A DNA stretch of 64,000 bases from Microbacterium testaceum StLB037 (GCF_000202635.1 NC_015125.1:2728001-2792000); one strand, 5' to 3'. Positions 25,835-34,437 are shown, counted from the first letter of the stretch. A program made the numbers and translations. The notes: generated by a model not told the origin, from the letters alone.

Positions 25835-26764
25835 ATGAACGACTTCTTCGATACCCGTGTCCGCACCGCCGACGTCGCCGACACGCAGGCCTGGCTCCAG
25901 GCGCAGTACGGGCACGTCGACGTCCAGGCCGATGACGCGTCGTTCGGCGAGCACGCGATCGGAGACGGCGGATTCTCGCTGCGCCACCTCGACTGGGACT
26001 GCCGTGCCGAGGTCATCTACGAAGCGGACCGATTCTTCGTGGCCACCTCCACGCCGGGCTACGCCTGGAGCATCGGATCGGATGCCGGGGAGTACAGCGT
26101 CGAACCGGGCATCGTTCAGCCGGGCCAGGAGTTGATCGGCCGACCCAGCTCGACGCGACTGCACCTCGCCGCCTTCGACGCCGACCGGCTCACCGAGACC
26201 GCGCGCACGATCTACGGCGACGAGACGCTCTGCGTGCGGTTCCAGGGCACCGCACCGGTCTCGCGGAGGATGCGCGAGTACTGGCTCGCCACGCTGCGGT
26301 GGTCGCTGACCCAGGCGCCGATGATGGCGGAACCTCTCGTGCGCGCTCACGTGTACCGCTCTCTCGCCTCCGCGACGCTCGAGACCTTCGCCCTCGTGGG
26401 CGATCCGCGCGAGCGGCGCGCCTCGGCCATCGAGCAGGCTTCGATCTACGCGTCCGCGACCGCGTGGCTCGACGATCACGCGTCGCTGCCCATCACGATC
26501 GACGACGCCGCGGGCGCGGTCGGCACCTCCCGCGAGGGCCTGCGCCGTGCTTTCGCCGCGAACGGCCATCTGACGCGGACGCCCGAGACCTATCTTGCGG
26601 CGGCTCGCGTGAGCGCGGCCCACGCCGACCTCATCGCCGCGGATCCCGCGGCCACCTCGGTCGCGCAGGTGGCGGCCCGTTGGGGCTTCGCCGCTCCGGG
26701 ACGGTTCGTCCAGGCATACCGCGACGCGTATGGCGTCGATCCGCAGACGACTCTCGATCGCTGA
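25835..26764 (+). CDS. AraC-family transcriptional regulator
   Basis: A 309-residue regulator. The N-terminal 200 residues form an effector or dimerisation domain resembling the AraC-type ligand-binding domain with no assignable ligand. The C-terminal HTH pair (about 225-309) has ITIDDAAGAVGTSREGLRRAF and VAQVAARWGFAAPGRFVQAY followed by a YGVDPQTTL end, the family pattern. It is divergent from the GNAT gene and may regulate it. Confidence 0.87.
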   Translation: MNDFFDTRVRTADVADTQAWLQAQYGHVDVQADDASFGEHAIGDGGFSLRHLDWDCRAEVIYEADRFFVATSTPGYAWSIGSDAGEYSVEPGIVQPGQELIGRPSSTRLHLAAFDADRLTETARTIYGDETLCVRFQGTAPVSRRMREYWLATLRWSLTQAPMMAEPLVRAHVYRSLASATLETFALVGDPRERRASAIEQASIYASATAWLDDHASLPITIDDAAGAVGTSREGLRRAFAANGHLTRTPETYLAAARVSAAHADLIAADPAATSVAQVAARWGFAAPGRFVQAYRDAYGVDPQTTLDR

Positions 26765-26769
26765 GCCGT

Positions 26770-27030
26770 TCAGCGGTCGCGGTCGGTGTACTCGCCGGGG
26801 TTGTCGAGATCTTCCCGGTCGTCCTTCCCCGACGGCAGCTGCACGTCGGTGTAGGCGCCGGCCTCGTCGGCACGCGGCCGCGATTCGGTGCCGTCGGTGT
26901 TCTCCCGGTCCACGTACTCGCCGGGCAGATCGGCGCTGCCGTGGTCCCGCTCGCCGTCGGGGAGCTGCACGTCGGTGTACTCGCCCTCATCGGGTCCGGT
27001 TCCGCGGCCTGTGGTGTCGCGTTCGCTCAT
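26770..27030 (-). CDS. Small acidic protein with an internal duplication
   Basis: An 86-residue very acidic, Gly/Asp-rich, probably disordered protein. It contains two copies of a roughly 27-residue unit: EYTDVQLPDGERD ending LPGEYVDRE, and AYTDVQLPSGKDD ending NPGEYTDRD. No known domain. GGGA precedes the ATG. A two-block promoter motif shared with dps lies upstream, which suggests stress induction. It is one of three small acidic proteins in this part of the window. Its stop is 5 bases from the convergent araC-type gene stop. Confidence 0.72.
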   Translation of the reverse strand: MSERDTTGRGTGPDEGEYTDVQLPDGERDHGSADLPGEYVDRENTDGTESRPRADEAGAYTDVQLPSGKDDREDLDNPGEYTDRDR

Positions 27031-27061
27031 CGTTGGGTCTCCCGCCGTCGTGGTGCTCTCG

Positions 27062-27100
27062 ACGCTAGACCGCGCGGCGCACACGCGCCCGGCCTTGACA
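27062..27100 (-). promoter_or_regulatory. Putative two-block promoter of the small acidic protein gene
   Basis: On the minus strand, TGTCAAG (27100-27094) is followed after 25 bases by CTAGCGT (27068-27062), 31 bases upstream of the ATG at 27030. An inverted repeat CCTTGACA (27093-27100) / TGTCAAGG (27121-27128) overlaps the first block. Confidence 0.5.
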
Positions 27101-27166
27101 GATACGCCCGATCCGCCCCGTGTCAAGGGCGGCCGCCCGGGTGGGGGAGCGGGGGAGAGTGGAGGC

Positions 27167-27325
27167 ATGCCAGCTCTCGCCATCATCCTCGTCATCGTGG
27201 GACTCGTCCTGCTGTTCCTCGGCCTCTTCGTCGAGGCGGTGAAGTTCCTGCTCTGGGTGGGAATCGTCATCCTCATCGTGGGCGTGATCGCCGCCCTCAT
27301 GCGGTTCATCCGCCGAAACGCCTGA
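27167..27325 (+). CDS. Very small membrane protein
   Basis: A 52-residue protein, almost entirely two hydrophobic helices (LAIILVIVGLVLLFLGLFV and FLLWVGIVILIVGVIAALM) ending in RFIRRNA. The architecture matches small actinobacterial membrane proteins of unknown role. GGAGG lies 2 bases before the spacer ahead of ATG 27167, and codon use is normal. A hairpin follows the stop. It is divergent from the acidic protein gene. Confidence 0.75.
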   Translation: MPALAIILVIVGLVLLFLGLFVEAVKFLLWVGIVILIVGVIAALMRFIRRNA

Positions 27326-27336
27326 CCTGACGTCCT

Positions 27337-27363
27337 CCCGCCCGCTCGGTTCTTCCGGGCGGG
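27337..27363. terminator. Hairpin terminator
   Basis: Eight-base arms CCCGCCCG and CGGGCGGG around an 11-base loop, between the convergent small membrane protein and epimerase genes. There is no T-run, so strength is uncertain. Confidence 0.55.
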
Positions 27364-27384
27364 CGGTTCGTCATGCCCGCGCCC

Positions 27385-28389
27385 TCACGCGGAGAAGAGA
27401 TCGCTCGCGCGCGGCGCGTGCGTCGCCGCCACGGCATCCAGCGCCGGACCCAGCTCCGGATGCCGGAAGCGGAAGCCGGCGTCGGTGAGCACACGCGGCA
27501 CGGCCCACCGGCTCTTCAGCACCAGCTCGGGCTCGTTGCGCAGGAGCGCCATCGCGGGATCGAGCATCCACCGGAACGCGGGGAGGCCGACCCTCCGCCG
27601 CGCGACGCGCCGGACCTCGCGCATGAGCGTGCGGTTGTCGCTGACCCCCGGTGCCGACAGGTTGACCGGCCCCTCGAGATCGTCGCGATCGCGGAGGAAC
27701 AGAACGGATGCCACGACGTCGTCGATGTGGATCCAGCTGAAGCGCTGACGACCCGAGGTCCGGTGCCAGTTCGACCACACCGGTCCGGTCGGGTGCGCGC
27801 CGATGCCGCGATAGCGGCGGTGCGGGAACCACCAGCTGTCGATCTGCGGTCCGCCGAGACCGAGGCGGCCGAGGGCGAAGAGCATGCGCGTCGCCGGCCC
27901 GTCCCCGAGGACGATCGCCATACGCAGAGCCACGCGGCGGGTCTGCGGAAGGTCGCCGTCGAAGAACGCCCGCTCCCACGAGGTCGCCACGTCGACCGAG
28001 AAGCCGTCGCCGATGACGCCGTCGCGCTCGTCGTTGCCGTGCTCGGTCTCATGCCGGTAGATGGTCGCCGTCGAGGCGTTGAACCAGACGCGCGGGGCGT
28101 GGGCGGCCGCGCGGACCGCGCGATGGAGGGACCGCGTCGTCTCGACCCGCGACCGGAGGATCTCGTCGCGCGCAGCGTCGGTGTACCGGCACGACACGAT
28201 CTTGCCGGCGAGGTTGACGAGCACGTCGGCACCGTCGACGAGGCGGTCGATCGCCGGTTGATCGCCCCAGGTCGCGGTGCCCGTGCGGCCGATCGTGTCG
28301 ACGTCGTAGCCCTCGTCGCGGAACGCGGATGCCAGCGCTCGGCCGACGAAGCCACTCGCTCCGGCGATGACGACACGGGGTCGGGGCAC
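27385..28389 (-). CDS. TIGR01777-family NAD-dependent epimerase/dehydratase-like protein
   Basis: A 334-residue extended SDR. The nucleotide motif is IAGASGFVGRALASAF, followed by ADVLVNLAGKIVSCRY. The central NASTATIYRH and FSVDVATSWERAF are the YfcH/TIGR01777 marks, and the C-terminal part (about 280-334) corresponds to DUF1731 with SRWAVPRVLTDAGFRFRHPEL. Its reaction is not known. The GTG start at 28389 has AGGAGG 6 bases upstream. It is divergent from the hypothetical gene at 28460. Confidence 0.88.
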   Translation of the reverse strand: MPRPRVVIAGASGFVGRALASAFRDEGYDVDTIGRTGTATWGDQPAIDRLVDGADVLVNLAGKIVSCRYTDAARDEILRSRVETTRSLHRAVRAAAHAPRVWFNASTATIYRHETEHGNDERDGVIGDGFSVDVATSWERAFFDGDLPQTRRVALRMAIVLGDGPATRMLFALGRLGLGGPQIDSWWFPHRRYRGIGAHPTGPVWSNWHRTSGRQRFSWIHIDDVVASVLFLRDRDDLEGPVNLSAPGVSDNRTLMREVRRVARRRVGLPAFRWMLDPAMALLRNEPELVLKSRWAVPRVLTDAGFRFRHPELGPALDAVAATHAPRASDLFSA

Positions 28390-28459
28390 GGCATCCTCCT
28401 GGGTCGGATTCAGCCTAGGGGGAGTGCCGGCGAACGCGGGCGTCGGCAGAATGGGAGGC

Positions 28460-29248
28460 ATGGCGCACCCGCTCGACGTGGCTCCCCTCCTGACGCTGCG
28501 CGACGGGTACGGCGATCGCGAGGAGTCCGAGGCCATCCGACTTTTCGCGGAGGCGAACGGCGCGCGGTTCTGGCCGCTCATGATGGATCAGCCCCTGCCG
28601 GGGGTGGTGTTCCGCGATGCCACGGGCGCGTCGCGCCACCTGCAGGGGGCGGGCCGCATCGTCCGGTTCCCCGGGGAGCCCGAGATCGAGATCGCCAACT
28701 CGGGGTTCCAACACGCCATCGACCTCAACGTGATGAGTTCGGGCTGGGGCTACGCGGCCGTGCGCCCGTCTCGTCCCGCTCCGGCTCTGCTCGTCGAGAC
28801 GGCGAGCGCCCGAGCGGTCCGTCTGCTGCCGGCCATCCCGACGGCGGCGGAGACCCTGACACTCGGGGGTGCGGAGGCGTACGTCGACGCCCGCGCGGCG
28901 CACTGGGCCCGCGGCATCCTGCGTCCCGACCTCCTCGCGCTGCTCGACGACCCGGGCCTGCCCTTCGACCTCGAGATCGTGGAGGGATGGCTGTTCCTCT
29001 ACAGTCCGCGTCAGCTCTCGGTGGCCGACCCCCGGGTGTGGCGACGCACCCTGGGGGTGGTGGCGGCGGTGCACGAGGCGGTGGAGGCGGCCGACGGCGC
29101 CGGGGTCGTGGCATCCGGAGTTCCCGTGGGGCTGCCGATGACGGACCGGCCGTGGAAGGGCGGGGCGCGCAAAGCCCTGTGGATCTACGGGTCCCTGATC
29201 GCTGGCATGGCGGTCGTGGGCGGGTGCGTCGCGCTGTTCGCGCGGTGA
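28460..29248 (+). CDS. Hypothetical protein with C-terminal membrane anchor
   Basis: A 262-residue protein. It is mostly a soluble domain without recognisable family motifs, with a C-terminal hydrophobic helix (about residues 240-260) after WKGGARKALW, suggesting a tail-anchored membrane protein facing the cytoplasm. ATG 28460 lies 7 bases after CAGAAT. The nearby GGGAGG is too close to act as a ribosome site, so the transcript is probably leaderless. An in-frame ATG at 28451 is the alternative. The next gene has the same start layout. Confidence 0.7.
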   Translation: MAHPLDVAPLLTLRDGYGDREESEAIRLFAEANGARFWPLMMDQPLPGVVFRDATGASRHLQGAGRIVRFPGEPEIEIANSGFQHAIDLNVMSSGWGYAAVRPSRPAPALLVETASARAVRLLPAIPTAAETLTLGGAEAYVDARAAHWARGILRPDLLALLDDPGLPFDLEIVEGWLFLYSPRQLSVADPRVWRRTLGVVAAVHEAVEAADGAGVVASGVPVGLPMTDRPWKGGARKALWIYGSLIAGMAVVGGCVALFAR

Positions 29249-29290
29249 CGGCGGCGGTCGGCGTCGAGCGCGCCTGACACAATGGGAGCC

Positions 29291-29902
29291 ATGCGACGGC
29301 ACGAACGGGGAACGCGCGTCGCGCGCGGGGCCGTCGCCGCCGCTCTGGCGACGTTCGTCGCCCTGCTCTCGCACGTGACCGCCGGGGGAGCGATGCCGGG
29401 CGCGGTGGGGATCGTCGTCCCGCTCGCGCTCTCGTTCGTCGCGTGCACGGCCCTCGCCGGTCGTCGGCTGTCGGCGATCCGTCTGGGCCTCGCCGTGGCG
29501 CTGAGTCAGGCGCTGTTCCATACGTTGTTCGTCCTCGGCAGCTACCAGCCGGGTCTCGCCGCCGGGCACGTCCACGGCGCGGCCGGCGCGATGACCGCGC
29601 TCGGTGCGGATTCCCTGCCGATGACGATGGCCCCGGATGCCACGATGTGGGGCGGGCACCTCGTCGCCGCCGCGTTGACCACCGTCGCCCTGCACCGCGG
29701 GGAGCGCGCCGTCGCGCGCCTGCGCGAACTCGCCGTCCGCCTCGGCGCGTGGCTCGGGGCGCGGGTCCGCATCCTCACCGTCGCGCCCGGGCCCGCGCCC
29801 GTGCGCCGCGTCCTCGCTGAGATCGTCGTCGACGTCCGCGCGGTCTCGGTCCTGCTGGCGGCGACCGCTCGGCGGCGCGGCCCGCCTCTCGGCGCGCACT
29901 GA
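29291..29902 (+). CDS. Hypothetical multi-pass membrane protein upstream of copper genes
   Basis: A 203-residue protein with four or five hydrophobic segments (for example VAAALATFVALLSHVTAGG and VVPLALSFVACTALAG). His and Met residues cluster in or near the outer loops (LSHVTAGGAM, ALFHTLF, GHVHGAAGAM, PMTMAPDATMWGGH), which would suit a metal-related protein. No family name can be given. It precedes the CopC operon by 235 bases and is separated from it by a hairpin, so a link is only suggestive. CACAAT lies 7 bases before the ATG (leaderless type). Confidence 0.68.
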   Translation: MRRHERGTRVARGAVAAALATFVALLSHVTAGGAMPGAVGIVVPLALSFVACTALAGRRLSAIRLGLAVALSQALFHTLFVLGSYQPGLAAGHVHGAAGAMTALGADSLPMTMAPDATMWGGHLVAAALTTVALHRGERAVARLRELAVRLGAWLGARVRILTVAPGPAPVRRVLAEIVVDVRAVSVLLAATARRRGPPLGAH

Positions 29903-29906
29903 CGCC

Positions 29907-29932
29907 CGCCCCGCGCGATCCGTCGCGGGGCG
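29907..29932 (+). terminator. Hairpin after the membrane protein gene
   Basis: Nine-base arms CGCCCCGCG and CGCGGGGCG around an 8-base loop, 4 bases after the stop. It is followed by TTCGGTCG and has no long T-run. The remaining gap to 30137 shows no gene. Confidence 0.5.
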
Positions 29933-30137
29933 TTCGGTCGTCGGCATCCGGTGTCTGACGCTCTCGCGTGCTCGGCACCCGCCGCGACCGACCCGCTGCG
30001 CACGCGCGCGGCGGGGATTCGCGTCCCTCCAGGACGCCCGTGTCCGTCGTGCCGTGCCGTCGTCGACGCGCGGGGCAGCGCTGTGCGCTGAACCCCGCCG
30101 CTGAGGCGCGCGCGGCATCGCCGAAAGAAAGAACCCC

Positions 30138-30701
30138 ATGATCCGCTTCCGCGCTGTCGCGGTCGGCTGGGCCGTGGCCGTCGTCGTCGTTCTGACGTCG
30201 GTCGTCCCGGCATCCGCCCACGACCAGCTGTCATCCAGTTCACCCGCTCCGGATGAGCGTCTGCCCTCCGCCCCCGATGAGATCACCCTGACCTTCTCGG
30301 CCGACGTCCTCGACGTGGGCGCCGACATCATCGTCGCCGACGGGGACGGCACCGATTGGGCGGTCGGCGACCCCGACATCGCCTCGTCGACCGTCGCCGT
30401 CGGCCTCAAGGAGGGCATGCCCGCCGCGGGATACGAGGTGCGCTGGCGCGTCGTCTCGAGCGACGGCCACCCCATCTCGGGCGTCATCCCGTTCACGGTC
30501 GGCGACGCGGCCCCGCTCGAGCGGACGCCCGCTCCGGCGAGTCCGTCCGCCGTCGCGGCTCCCGCGTCCGACGATCCGGGCGTCCCGCGTGTCGTGATCG
30601 TCGCCGCCCTCGGCGCGGGCATCGCCCTCGCCGCTCTCCTCCTCGTCTCTCTCCTCCGCCGCGCCGCGCGCGGCCGACAGTCCGGAAAGGTCTCGTCATG
30701 A
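30138..30701 (+). CDS. copC: CopC-domain copper-binding protein
   Basis: A 187-residue exported protein. A signal peptide ends at VVPASA, so the mature protein starts with AHDQL, placing a His at or next to the N-terminus as in the CopC Cu(II) site. The beta-barrel domain (about 28-125) contains VRWRVVSSDGHPISGVIPF, with the second copper-site Asp-Gly-His. A Ser/Pro/Ala linker and a C-terminal membrane helix (about 155-175) with an Arg-rich tail anchor it. GAAAGAAAG precedes the ATG. It overlaps the next gene by 4 bases. Confidence 0.9.
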   Translation: MIRFRAVAVGWAVAVVVVLTSVVPASAHDQLSSSSPAPDERLPSAPDEITLTFSADVLDVGADIIVADGDGTDWAVGDPDIASSTVAVGLKEGMPAAGYEVRWRVVSSDGHPISGVIPFTVGDAAPLERTPAPASPSAVAAPASDDPGVPRVVIVAALGAGIALAALLLVSLLRRAARGRQSGKVSS

Positions 30702-31216
30702 ACACCCGCTCCCTGCGCTTCGGCGCCGTTGCCCTCCTCGCCACCCTCGCCCTCGCCGGTTGCGCCGGCACGACGGCCCCCGCCCCCGCCTCCGAGTCGG
30801 CGGTGTTCTCCAGCTCGAACGTGTGGGTCAAAGCCGCCGACGGCGGGATGACCGCCGGCTTCGGCGAGCTCACGAACACCGGAGACACCGACCTCACGGT
30901 CGTTTCCGCGACCAGCCCCGCCACCTCGTCGATGCAGCTGCACGAGACGGTGCAGAACGAGAACGGCCAGATGATCATGCGGGAGGTCGAGGGCGGATTC
31001 GTGATCCCGGCCCACGGCTCGCTCGCGCTCGCCCCGGGTGGGAACCACCTGATGTTCATGGACGTCACCTCCCCGCTGCGCGCGGGTGACGACACCACGA
31101 TCACCCTGACGTTCTCCGACGCGTCGACCGTAGAGATCACCGCGCCGGTCAAGGAGTTCGCCGGGGCGAACGAGAACTACGACGACGGCATGGGCGACAT
31201 GGACATGGGCAAGTGA
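30698..31216 (+). CDS. PCu(A)C-type copper chaperone lipoprotein
   Basis: A 172-residue lipoprotein with lipobox LALAGC (Cys22). The PCu(A)C domain (about 40-150) has the Cu(I) ligand set His82 (QLHETV), Met94 (MIMREV), His117 and Met119 (GNHLMF). The C-terminal tail is Met/Asp-rich (DGMGDMDMGK), a possible extra copper site. Chaperones of this class deliver copper to extracytoplasmic cuproenzymes such as cytochrome oxidase. The ATG overlaps the copC stop, and the stop overlaps the DyP start, so all are in one operon. Confidence 0.9.
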   Translation: MNTRSLRFGAVALLATLALAGCAGTTAPAPASESAVFSSSNVWVKAADGGMTAGFGELTNTGDTDLTVVSATSPATSSMQLHETVQNENGQMIMREVEGGFVIPAHGSLALAPGGNHLMFMDVTSPLRAGDDTTITLTFSDASTVEITAPVKEFAGANENYDDGMGDMDMGK

Positions 31217-32421
31217 GGGCGCGCCTCGACACACGGCGCGGCCCGAGCCGGCGCACGTTCCTCCTCGGGGGAGCGGTCGCCGGGGTCGGCGCGGTCGCGG
31301 CGATCGGTGTCGACGCGGCCGCGTCGGCACAGGATGCCGCCCCCTCGGCGCCGTTGAACGGAGAGGTGACCGTTCCGTTCCACGGCATCCATCAAGCCGG
31401 GATCGACACCGACGCCCAGGCGCACGCGTCGCTCATCGCGCTTGACCTGCGGTCTGAGGTCGACCGCGACGGGCTTCGCCGGCTTCTGCGTACGCTCACC
31501 GACGACGCCGCCCGTCTGACGCGGGGCGAGGCGGCCCTGGCCGACACCGAGCCCGAGCTCGCGACCGCGCCGGCGCGCCTGACGGTGACCTTCGGGTTCG
31601 GGCCCGCGCTCGTCGCGCGGGCCGGTGCGGTCGCTCCGCCGTGGTTGCGCCCGCTGCCCGCGTTCTCGATCGACCGGCTCCGACCGGAGTACGGCGACGG
31701 CGACCTGTTGCTCCAGATCGCCGCCGACGATCCGGTGACGGTGGCCCACGCCGCGCGGATGCTGCTCAAGGACGCGCGCGCCTTCGCCACCCCGCGCTGG
31801 GTGCAGCAGGGGTTCCGACGTGCGCACGGCACGGAGCGCCCCGGCACGACGATGCGCAACCTCTTCGGGCAGGTCGACGGCACGGCCAACCCCGTACCGG
31901 GGACGACCGCGTTCGACGACGTCGTGTGGGCCCGGGAGGGCTGGCTGGCGGGAGGCACCGGCATGGTGGTGCGCCGCATCGCGATGAACCTCGACACCTG
32001 GGACCACCTCGACCGGCCCGGGCGCGATCAGGCCGTCGGGCGGTTCCAGTCGACGGGCGCGCCCCTGACCGGAACCGACGAGTTCGATGAGCCGGACTTC
32101 GCGGCGAAGGATGCCATCGGCTTCCCCGTCATTCCGGAGTTCTCGCACCTCCGCCGGTCGCGACCGGAGGAGCCCTCGCAGCGGATCTTCCGCCGCGGCT
32201 ACAACTACGACCAGACCCCTCCCGCCGGGGACGTCAGCGATGCGGGGCTGGTCTTCGTGTCGTTCCAGGCCGACGTGGACGCGCAGTTCGTGCCGATCCA
32301 GCAGCGGCTCGACGAGCTCGACCTGCTGAACCAGTGGACGACGCCGATCGGGTCGGCGGTCTTCGCCGTGCCGCCGGGGTGCGGCGAGGGCGGCTTCATC
32401 GGAGAGGGGATCCTGTCGTGA
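31213..32421 (+). CDS. Tat-exported DyP-type haem peroxidase (EfeB-like)
   Basis: A 402-residue peroxidase. The Tat signal contains SRRTFLLGG. The family motif GxxDG is Gly219-Gln-Val-Asp222-Gly in LFGQVDGTANP, with the distal Asp intact. The end GGFIGEGILS is typical of class A (EfeB-type) DyPs. It is exported folded with haem. It starts with GTG overlapping the chaperone stop and ends overlapping the PepSY gene. No EfeU or EfeO gene is adjacent, so a role in ferrous iron uptake cannot be assumed. The copper-chaperone context recalls the Streptomyces DtpA system. Confidence 0.92.
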   Translation: MRARLDTRRGPSRRTFLLGGAVAGVGAVAAIGVDAAASAQDAAPSAPLNGEVTVPFHGIHQAGIDTDAQAHASLIALDLRSEVDRDGLRRLLRTLTDDAARLTRGEAALADTEPELATAPARLTVTFGFGPALVARAGAVAPPWLRPLPAFSIDRLRPEYGDGDLLLQIAADDPVTVAHAARMLLKDARAFATPRWVQQGFRRAHGTERPGTTMRNLFGQVDGTANPVPGTTAFDDVVWAREGWLAGGTGMVVRRIAMNLDTWDHLDRPGRDQAVGRFQSTGAPLTGTDEFDEPDFAAKDAIGFPVIPEFSHLRRSRPEEPSQRIFRRGYNYDQTPPAGDVSDAGLVFVSFQADVDAQFVPIQQRLDELDLLNQWTTPIGSAVFAVPPGCGEGGFIGEGILS

Positions 32422-34073
32422 CGACGACGCGATCGGACGGGTCTTCCCCGTCGGGTGCCGCGCTGTCGGGTGCCGCGCTGTCGGGTGCCGCGCTGTCGGG
32501 TGCCGCCCCGTCGAGTGCCGCCCGGTCGGGTGCCGCCCCGTCGGGTGTCCAAGAAACCCGGAGCTCCGGGGGCGGGAGTCCGGGTGTTCTGGACGCTCAA
32601 CCGGCTCGCGGCGCCGGAGGCGTGGCATCCGGTTCCGGCCGCACGGGATGGTTCACGGCGCTGCTGCGGCGGGTGCACTTCTTCGCGGGGCTCCTCGTGG
32701 GGCCGTTCCTCCTCATCGCGGCGGTGAGTGGCGGGCTGTACGCGCTCACGCCCACGATCGAGAAGGCGGTGTACTCCCACGAACTCACGGCGACCTCGAA
32801 CCTGCCCGGGATGCCGTTGGCCGACCAGATCCGGGCCGCCGAGGCGTACGTCGGTTCCGGTGCCGCGCCCGTCGCCGTGCGGCCCGCGCCCGAACCCGGC
32901 GCGACCACGCGCGTCATGTTCGCCGACGAGTCGCTTCCGGAGAGCACCACCCGGGCGATCTTCGTCGACCCCGCCACGACGCAGGTCCGCGGCGATCTCC
33001 CCGTCTACGGCACGAGCGGAGCGCTGCCGGTCCGGCACTGGATCAGCGATCTGCACCGCTCCCTCCACGTGGGTGCCCCGGGTCGGTGGTACAGCGAGCT
33101 CGCGGCATCCTGGCTCGGAATCGTCGCTCTCGCGGGGCTGGGACTCTGGATCGGACGATTCGTGCGGAGCCGTCGCGGACGCCGCGATCTCTTGCGACCG
33201 AACCGCGGGCACCGCGGGTACCGTCGCCTGTCGGGCTGGCACTCGGCGGTCGGGATCTGGGTCGTGCTGGGGGCGCTGTTCCTCTCGGCGACCGGGATCA
33301 CCTGGTCGACGTTCGCGGGCGCCCACGTGACGGACCTGCGCGCCGCGATCGGCGGCGCGACGCCGTCGCTGGACACCTCGCTCGACGGCACAGCCACCGC
33401 CGGGGGAGCGCACGCGGATCACGGTGGGGCGGCGCCCGGACAGCCGACGGGCGCGGCGAACCCGGCGACCTTCGACGCGGTGCTCGCGATCGCGAAGCGG
33501 ATCAACGTCAACACCGGCGACGTCGAGATCCGCCCGCCGAGCGCTCCCGGCACCGCCTGGGTCGTGCAGGAGATCCACCGGAGCTTTCCGACCGAGGTGG
33601 ACGCGGTGGCGATCGACGGTTCGACGATGCAGGTCGTCGACCGCGTCGACTTCGCGGACTTCCCGCTGCTCGCGAAGCTCTCGCGCTGGGGCATCGACCT
33701 GCACATGGGATCGATGTTCGGCCTGGTCAACCAGCTGGCGCTGTTCGCGCTGGCCGTCGGAATCGCCGCCCTCGTCGTGCTCGGTTACGCGATGTGGTGG
33801 AAGCGTCGCCCGACGCGGGGAGTCGCGGCCCCGCCCGCGCGCGGTGCTCTGCGCGGTGCGCCGTGGTGGGGAGTCGGAGCGGTCGTCGTCGTCGCGGTGC
33901 TGATCGGATGGGTGCTCCCGATGGTCGGCTATCCGCTGGCGGCCTTCGTCGTGCTCGACGTGCTGCTCGGGTGGCGCGCGCGGCGGCGGATCGATCGCCC
34001 GGGCCGGACGCCGGTCGAGGGAGTCAGCGCAGCAACTGATGCATCGTCACCGAGCCGTTCGTTGGCTCGGTGA
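32418..34073 (+). CDS. PepSY-associated membrane protein
   Basis: A 551-residue membrane protein. The first 75 residues are a low-complexity Ser/Gly/Ala tract built from SGAAL/SGAAP pentapeptides. Then follows the PepSY_TM layout: helix 1 (FFAGLLVGPFLLIAAVSGGLYAL), an extracytoplasmic PepSY region, a helix near LGIVALAGLGLWIG, RGYRRLSGWHSAVGIWV with its conserved His, a second PepSY region with a His-rich loop (AHADHGG), and three C-terminal helices. Such proteins are often called iron-regulated or reductase-like. Last gene of the copper/DyP operon. GTG start overlaps the preceding stop. Confidence 0.87.
   Translation: MTTTRSDGSSPSGAALSGAALSGAALSGAAPSSAARSGAAPSGVQETRSSGGGSPGVLDAQPARGAGGVASGSGRTGWFTALLRRVHFFAGLLVGPFLLIAAVSGGLYALTPTIEKAVYSHELTATSNLPGMPLADQIRAAEAYVGSGAAPVAVRPAPEPGATTRVMFADESLPESTTRAIFVDPATTQVRGDLPVYGTSGALPVRHWISDLHRSLHVGAPGRWYSELAASWLGIVALAGLGLWIGRFVRSRRGRRDLLRPNRGHRGYRRLSGWHSAVGIWVVLGALFLSATGITWSTFAGAHVTDLRAAIGGATPSLDTSLDGTATAGGAHADHGGAAPGQPTGAANPATFDAVLAIAKRINVNTGDVEIRPPSAPGTAWVVQEIHRSFPTEVDAVAIDGSTMQVVDRVDFADFPLLAKLSRWGIDLHMGSMFGLVNQLALFALAVGIAALVVLGYAMWWKRRPTRGVAAPPARGALRGAPWWGVGAVVVVAVLIGWVLPMVGYPLAAFVVLDVLLGWRARRRIDRPGRTPVEGVSAATDASSPSRSLAR
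32451..32540 (+). repeat. Six 15-bp in-frame tandem repeats in the PepSY gene
   Basis: Units TCGGGTGCCGCGCTG begin at 32451, 32466 and 32481 (identical). Variants ending CCCCG or CCCGG follow at 32496, 32511 and 32526. They encode SGAAL/SGAAP pentapeptides at the cytoplasmic N-terminus. Slippage would not change the frame. Confidence 0.9.
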
Positions 34074-34437
34074 AGCCCAGGCTGCGGTATAGCGCCTGAC
34101 CCGGCGGGTCGGCCAAGAGCGTCACGTACGCACCCTCGGGGGCCTTCGCGCGGATCTCCGCGAGAAGGCCCTCGAGGATGCGGCGCCCGAGTCCGCGCCG
34201 CTGGTAGCCGGGGAGGGTCGCCATGTCGGCCACGAGGAAGTACCACCCGCCGTCGCCGATGACCCGACCCATCGCGACCGCTCGACCCCCGGCATCCACG
34301 ATCCGTCGCCATGCCCAGCTGTTCGTCAGTGCCGGTGCGCCCTGCTCGGGGCGCTTCGGCGTGAGTCCCGAGGCGCGGCGGAGCTCGAGATAGTCCTCGA
34401 GCGTCGGGGCGAGGGGTTCGAGGCGGAGGTCGTCCAT
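34024..34437 (-). CDS. GNAT-family N-acetyltransferase
   Basis: A 137-residue acetyltransferase. It has the core strand VAMGRVIGDGGWYFLVADMA, the acetyl-CoA loop PGYQRRGLGRRILEGLLAEI and the end PPGQALYRSLGFTEP. The N-terminal LTNSWAWRRIV and the overall length fit small GNAT proteins. Substrate unknown. Its 3' end overlaps the convergent PepSY gene by 50 bases. The spacing to the upstream acidic protein gene on the same strand is 41 bases, so they could be cotranscribed. Confidence 0.87.
   Translation of the reverse strand: MDDLRLEPLAPTLEDYLELRRASGLTPKRPEQGAPALTNSWAWRRIVDAGGRAVAMGRVIGDGGWYFLVADMATLPGYQRRGLGRRILEGLLAEIRAKAPEGAYVTLLADPPGQALYRSLGFTEPTNGSVTMHQLLR

Noticed and set aside
28415..31330. 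A 971-residue minus-strand open frame opposite the CopC region
   Set aside because: Its protein is low-complexity Arg/Ala/Gly, without motifs. The plus-strand genes have signal peptides, ligands and coupled starts.
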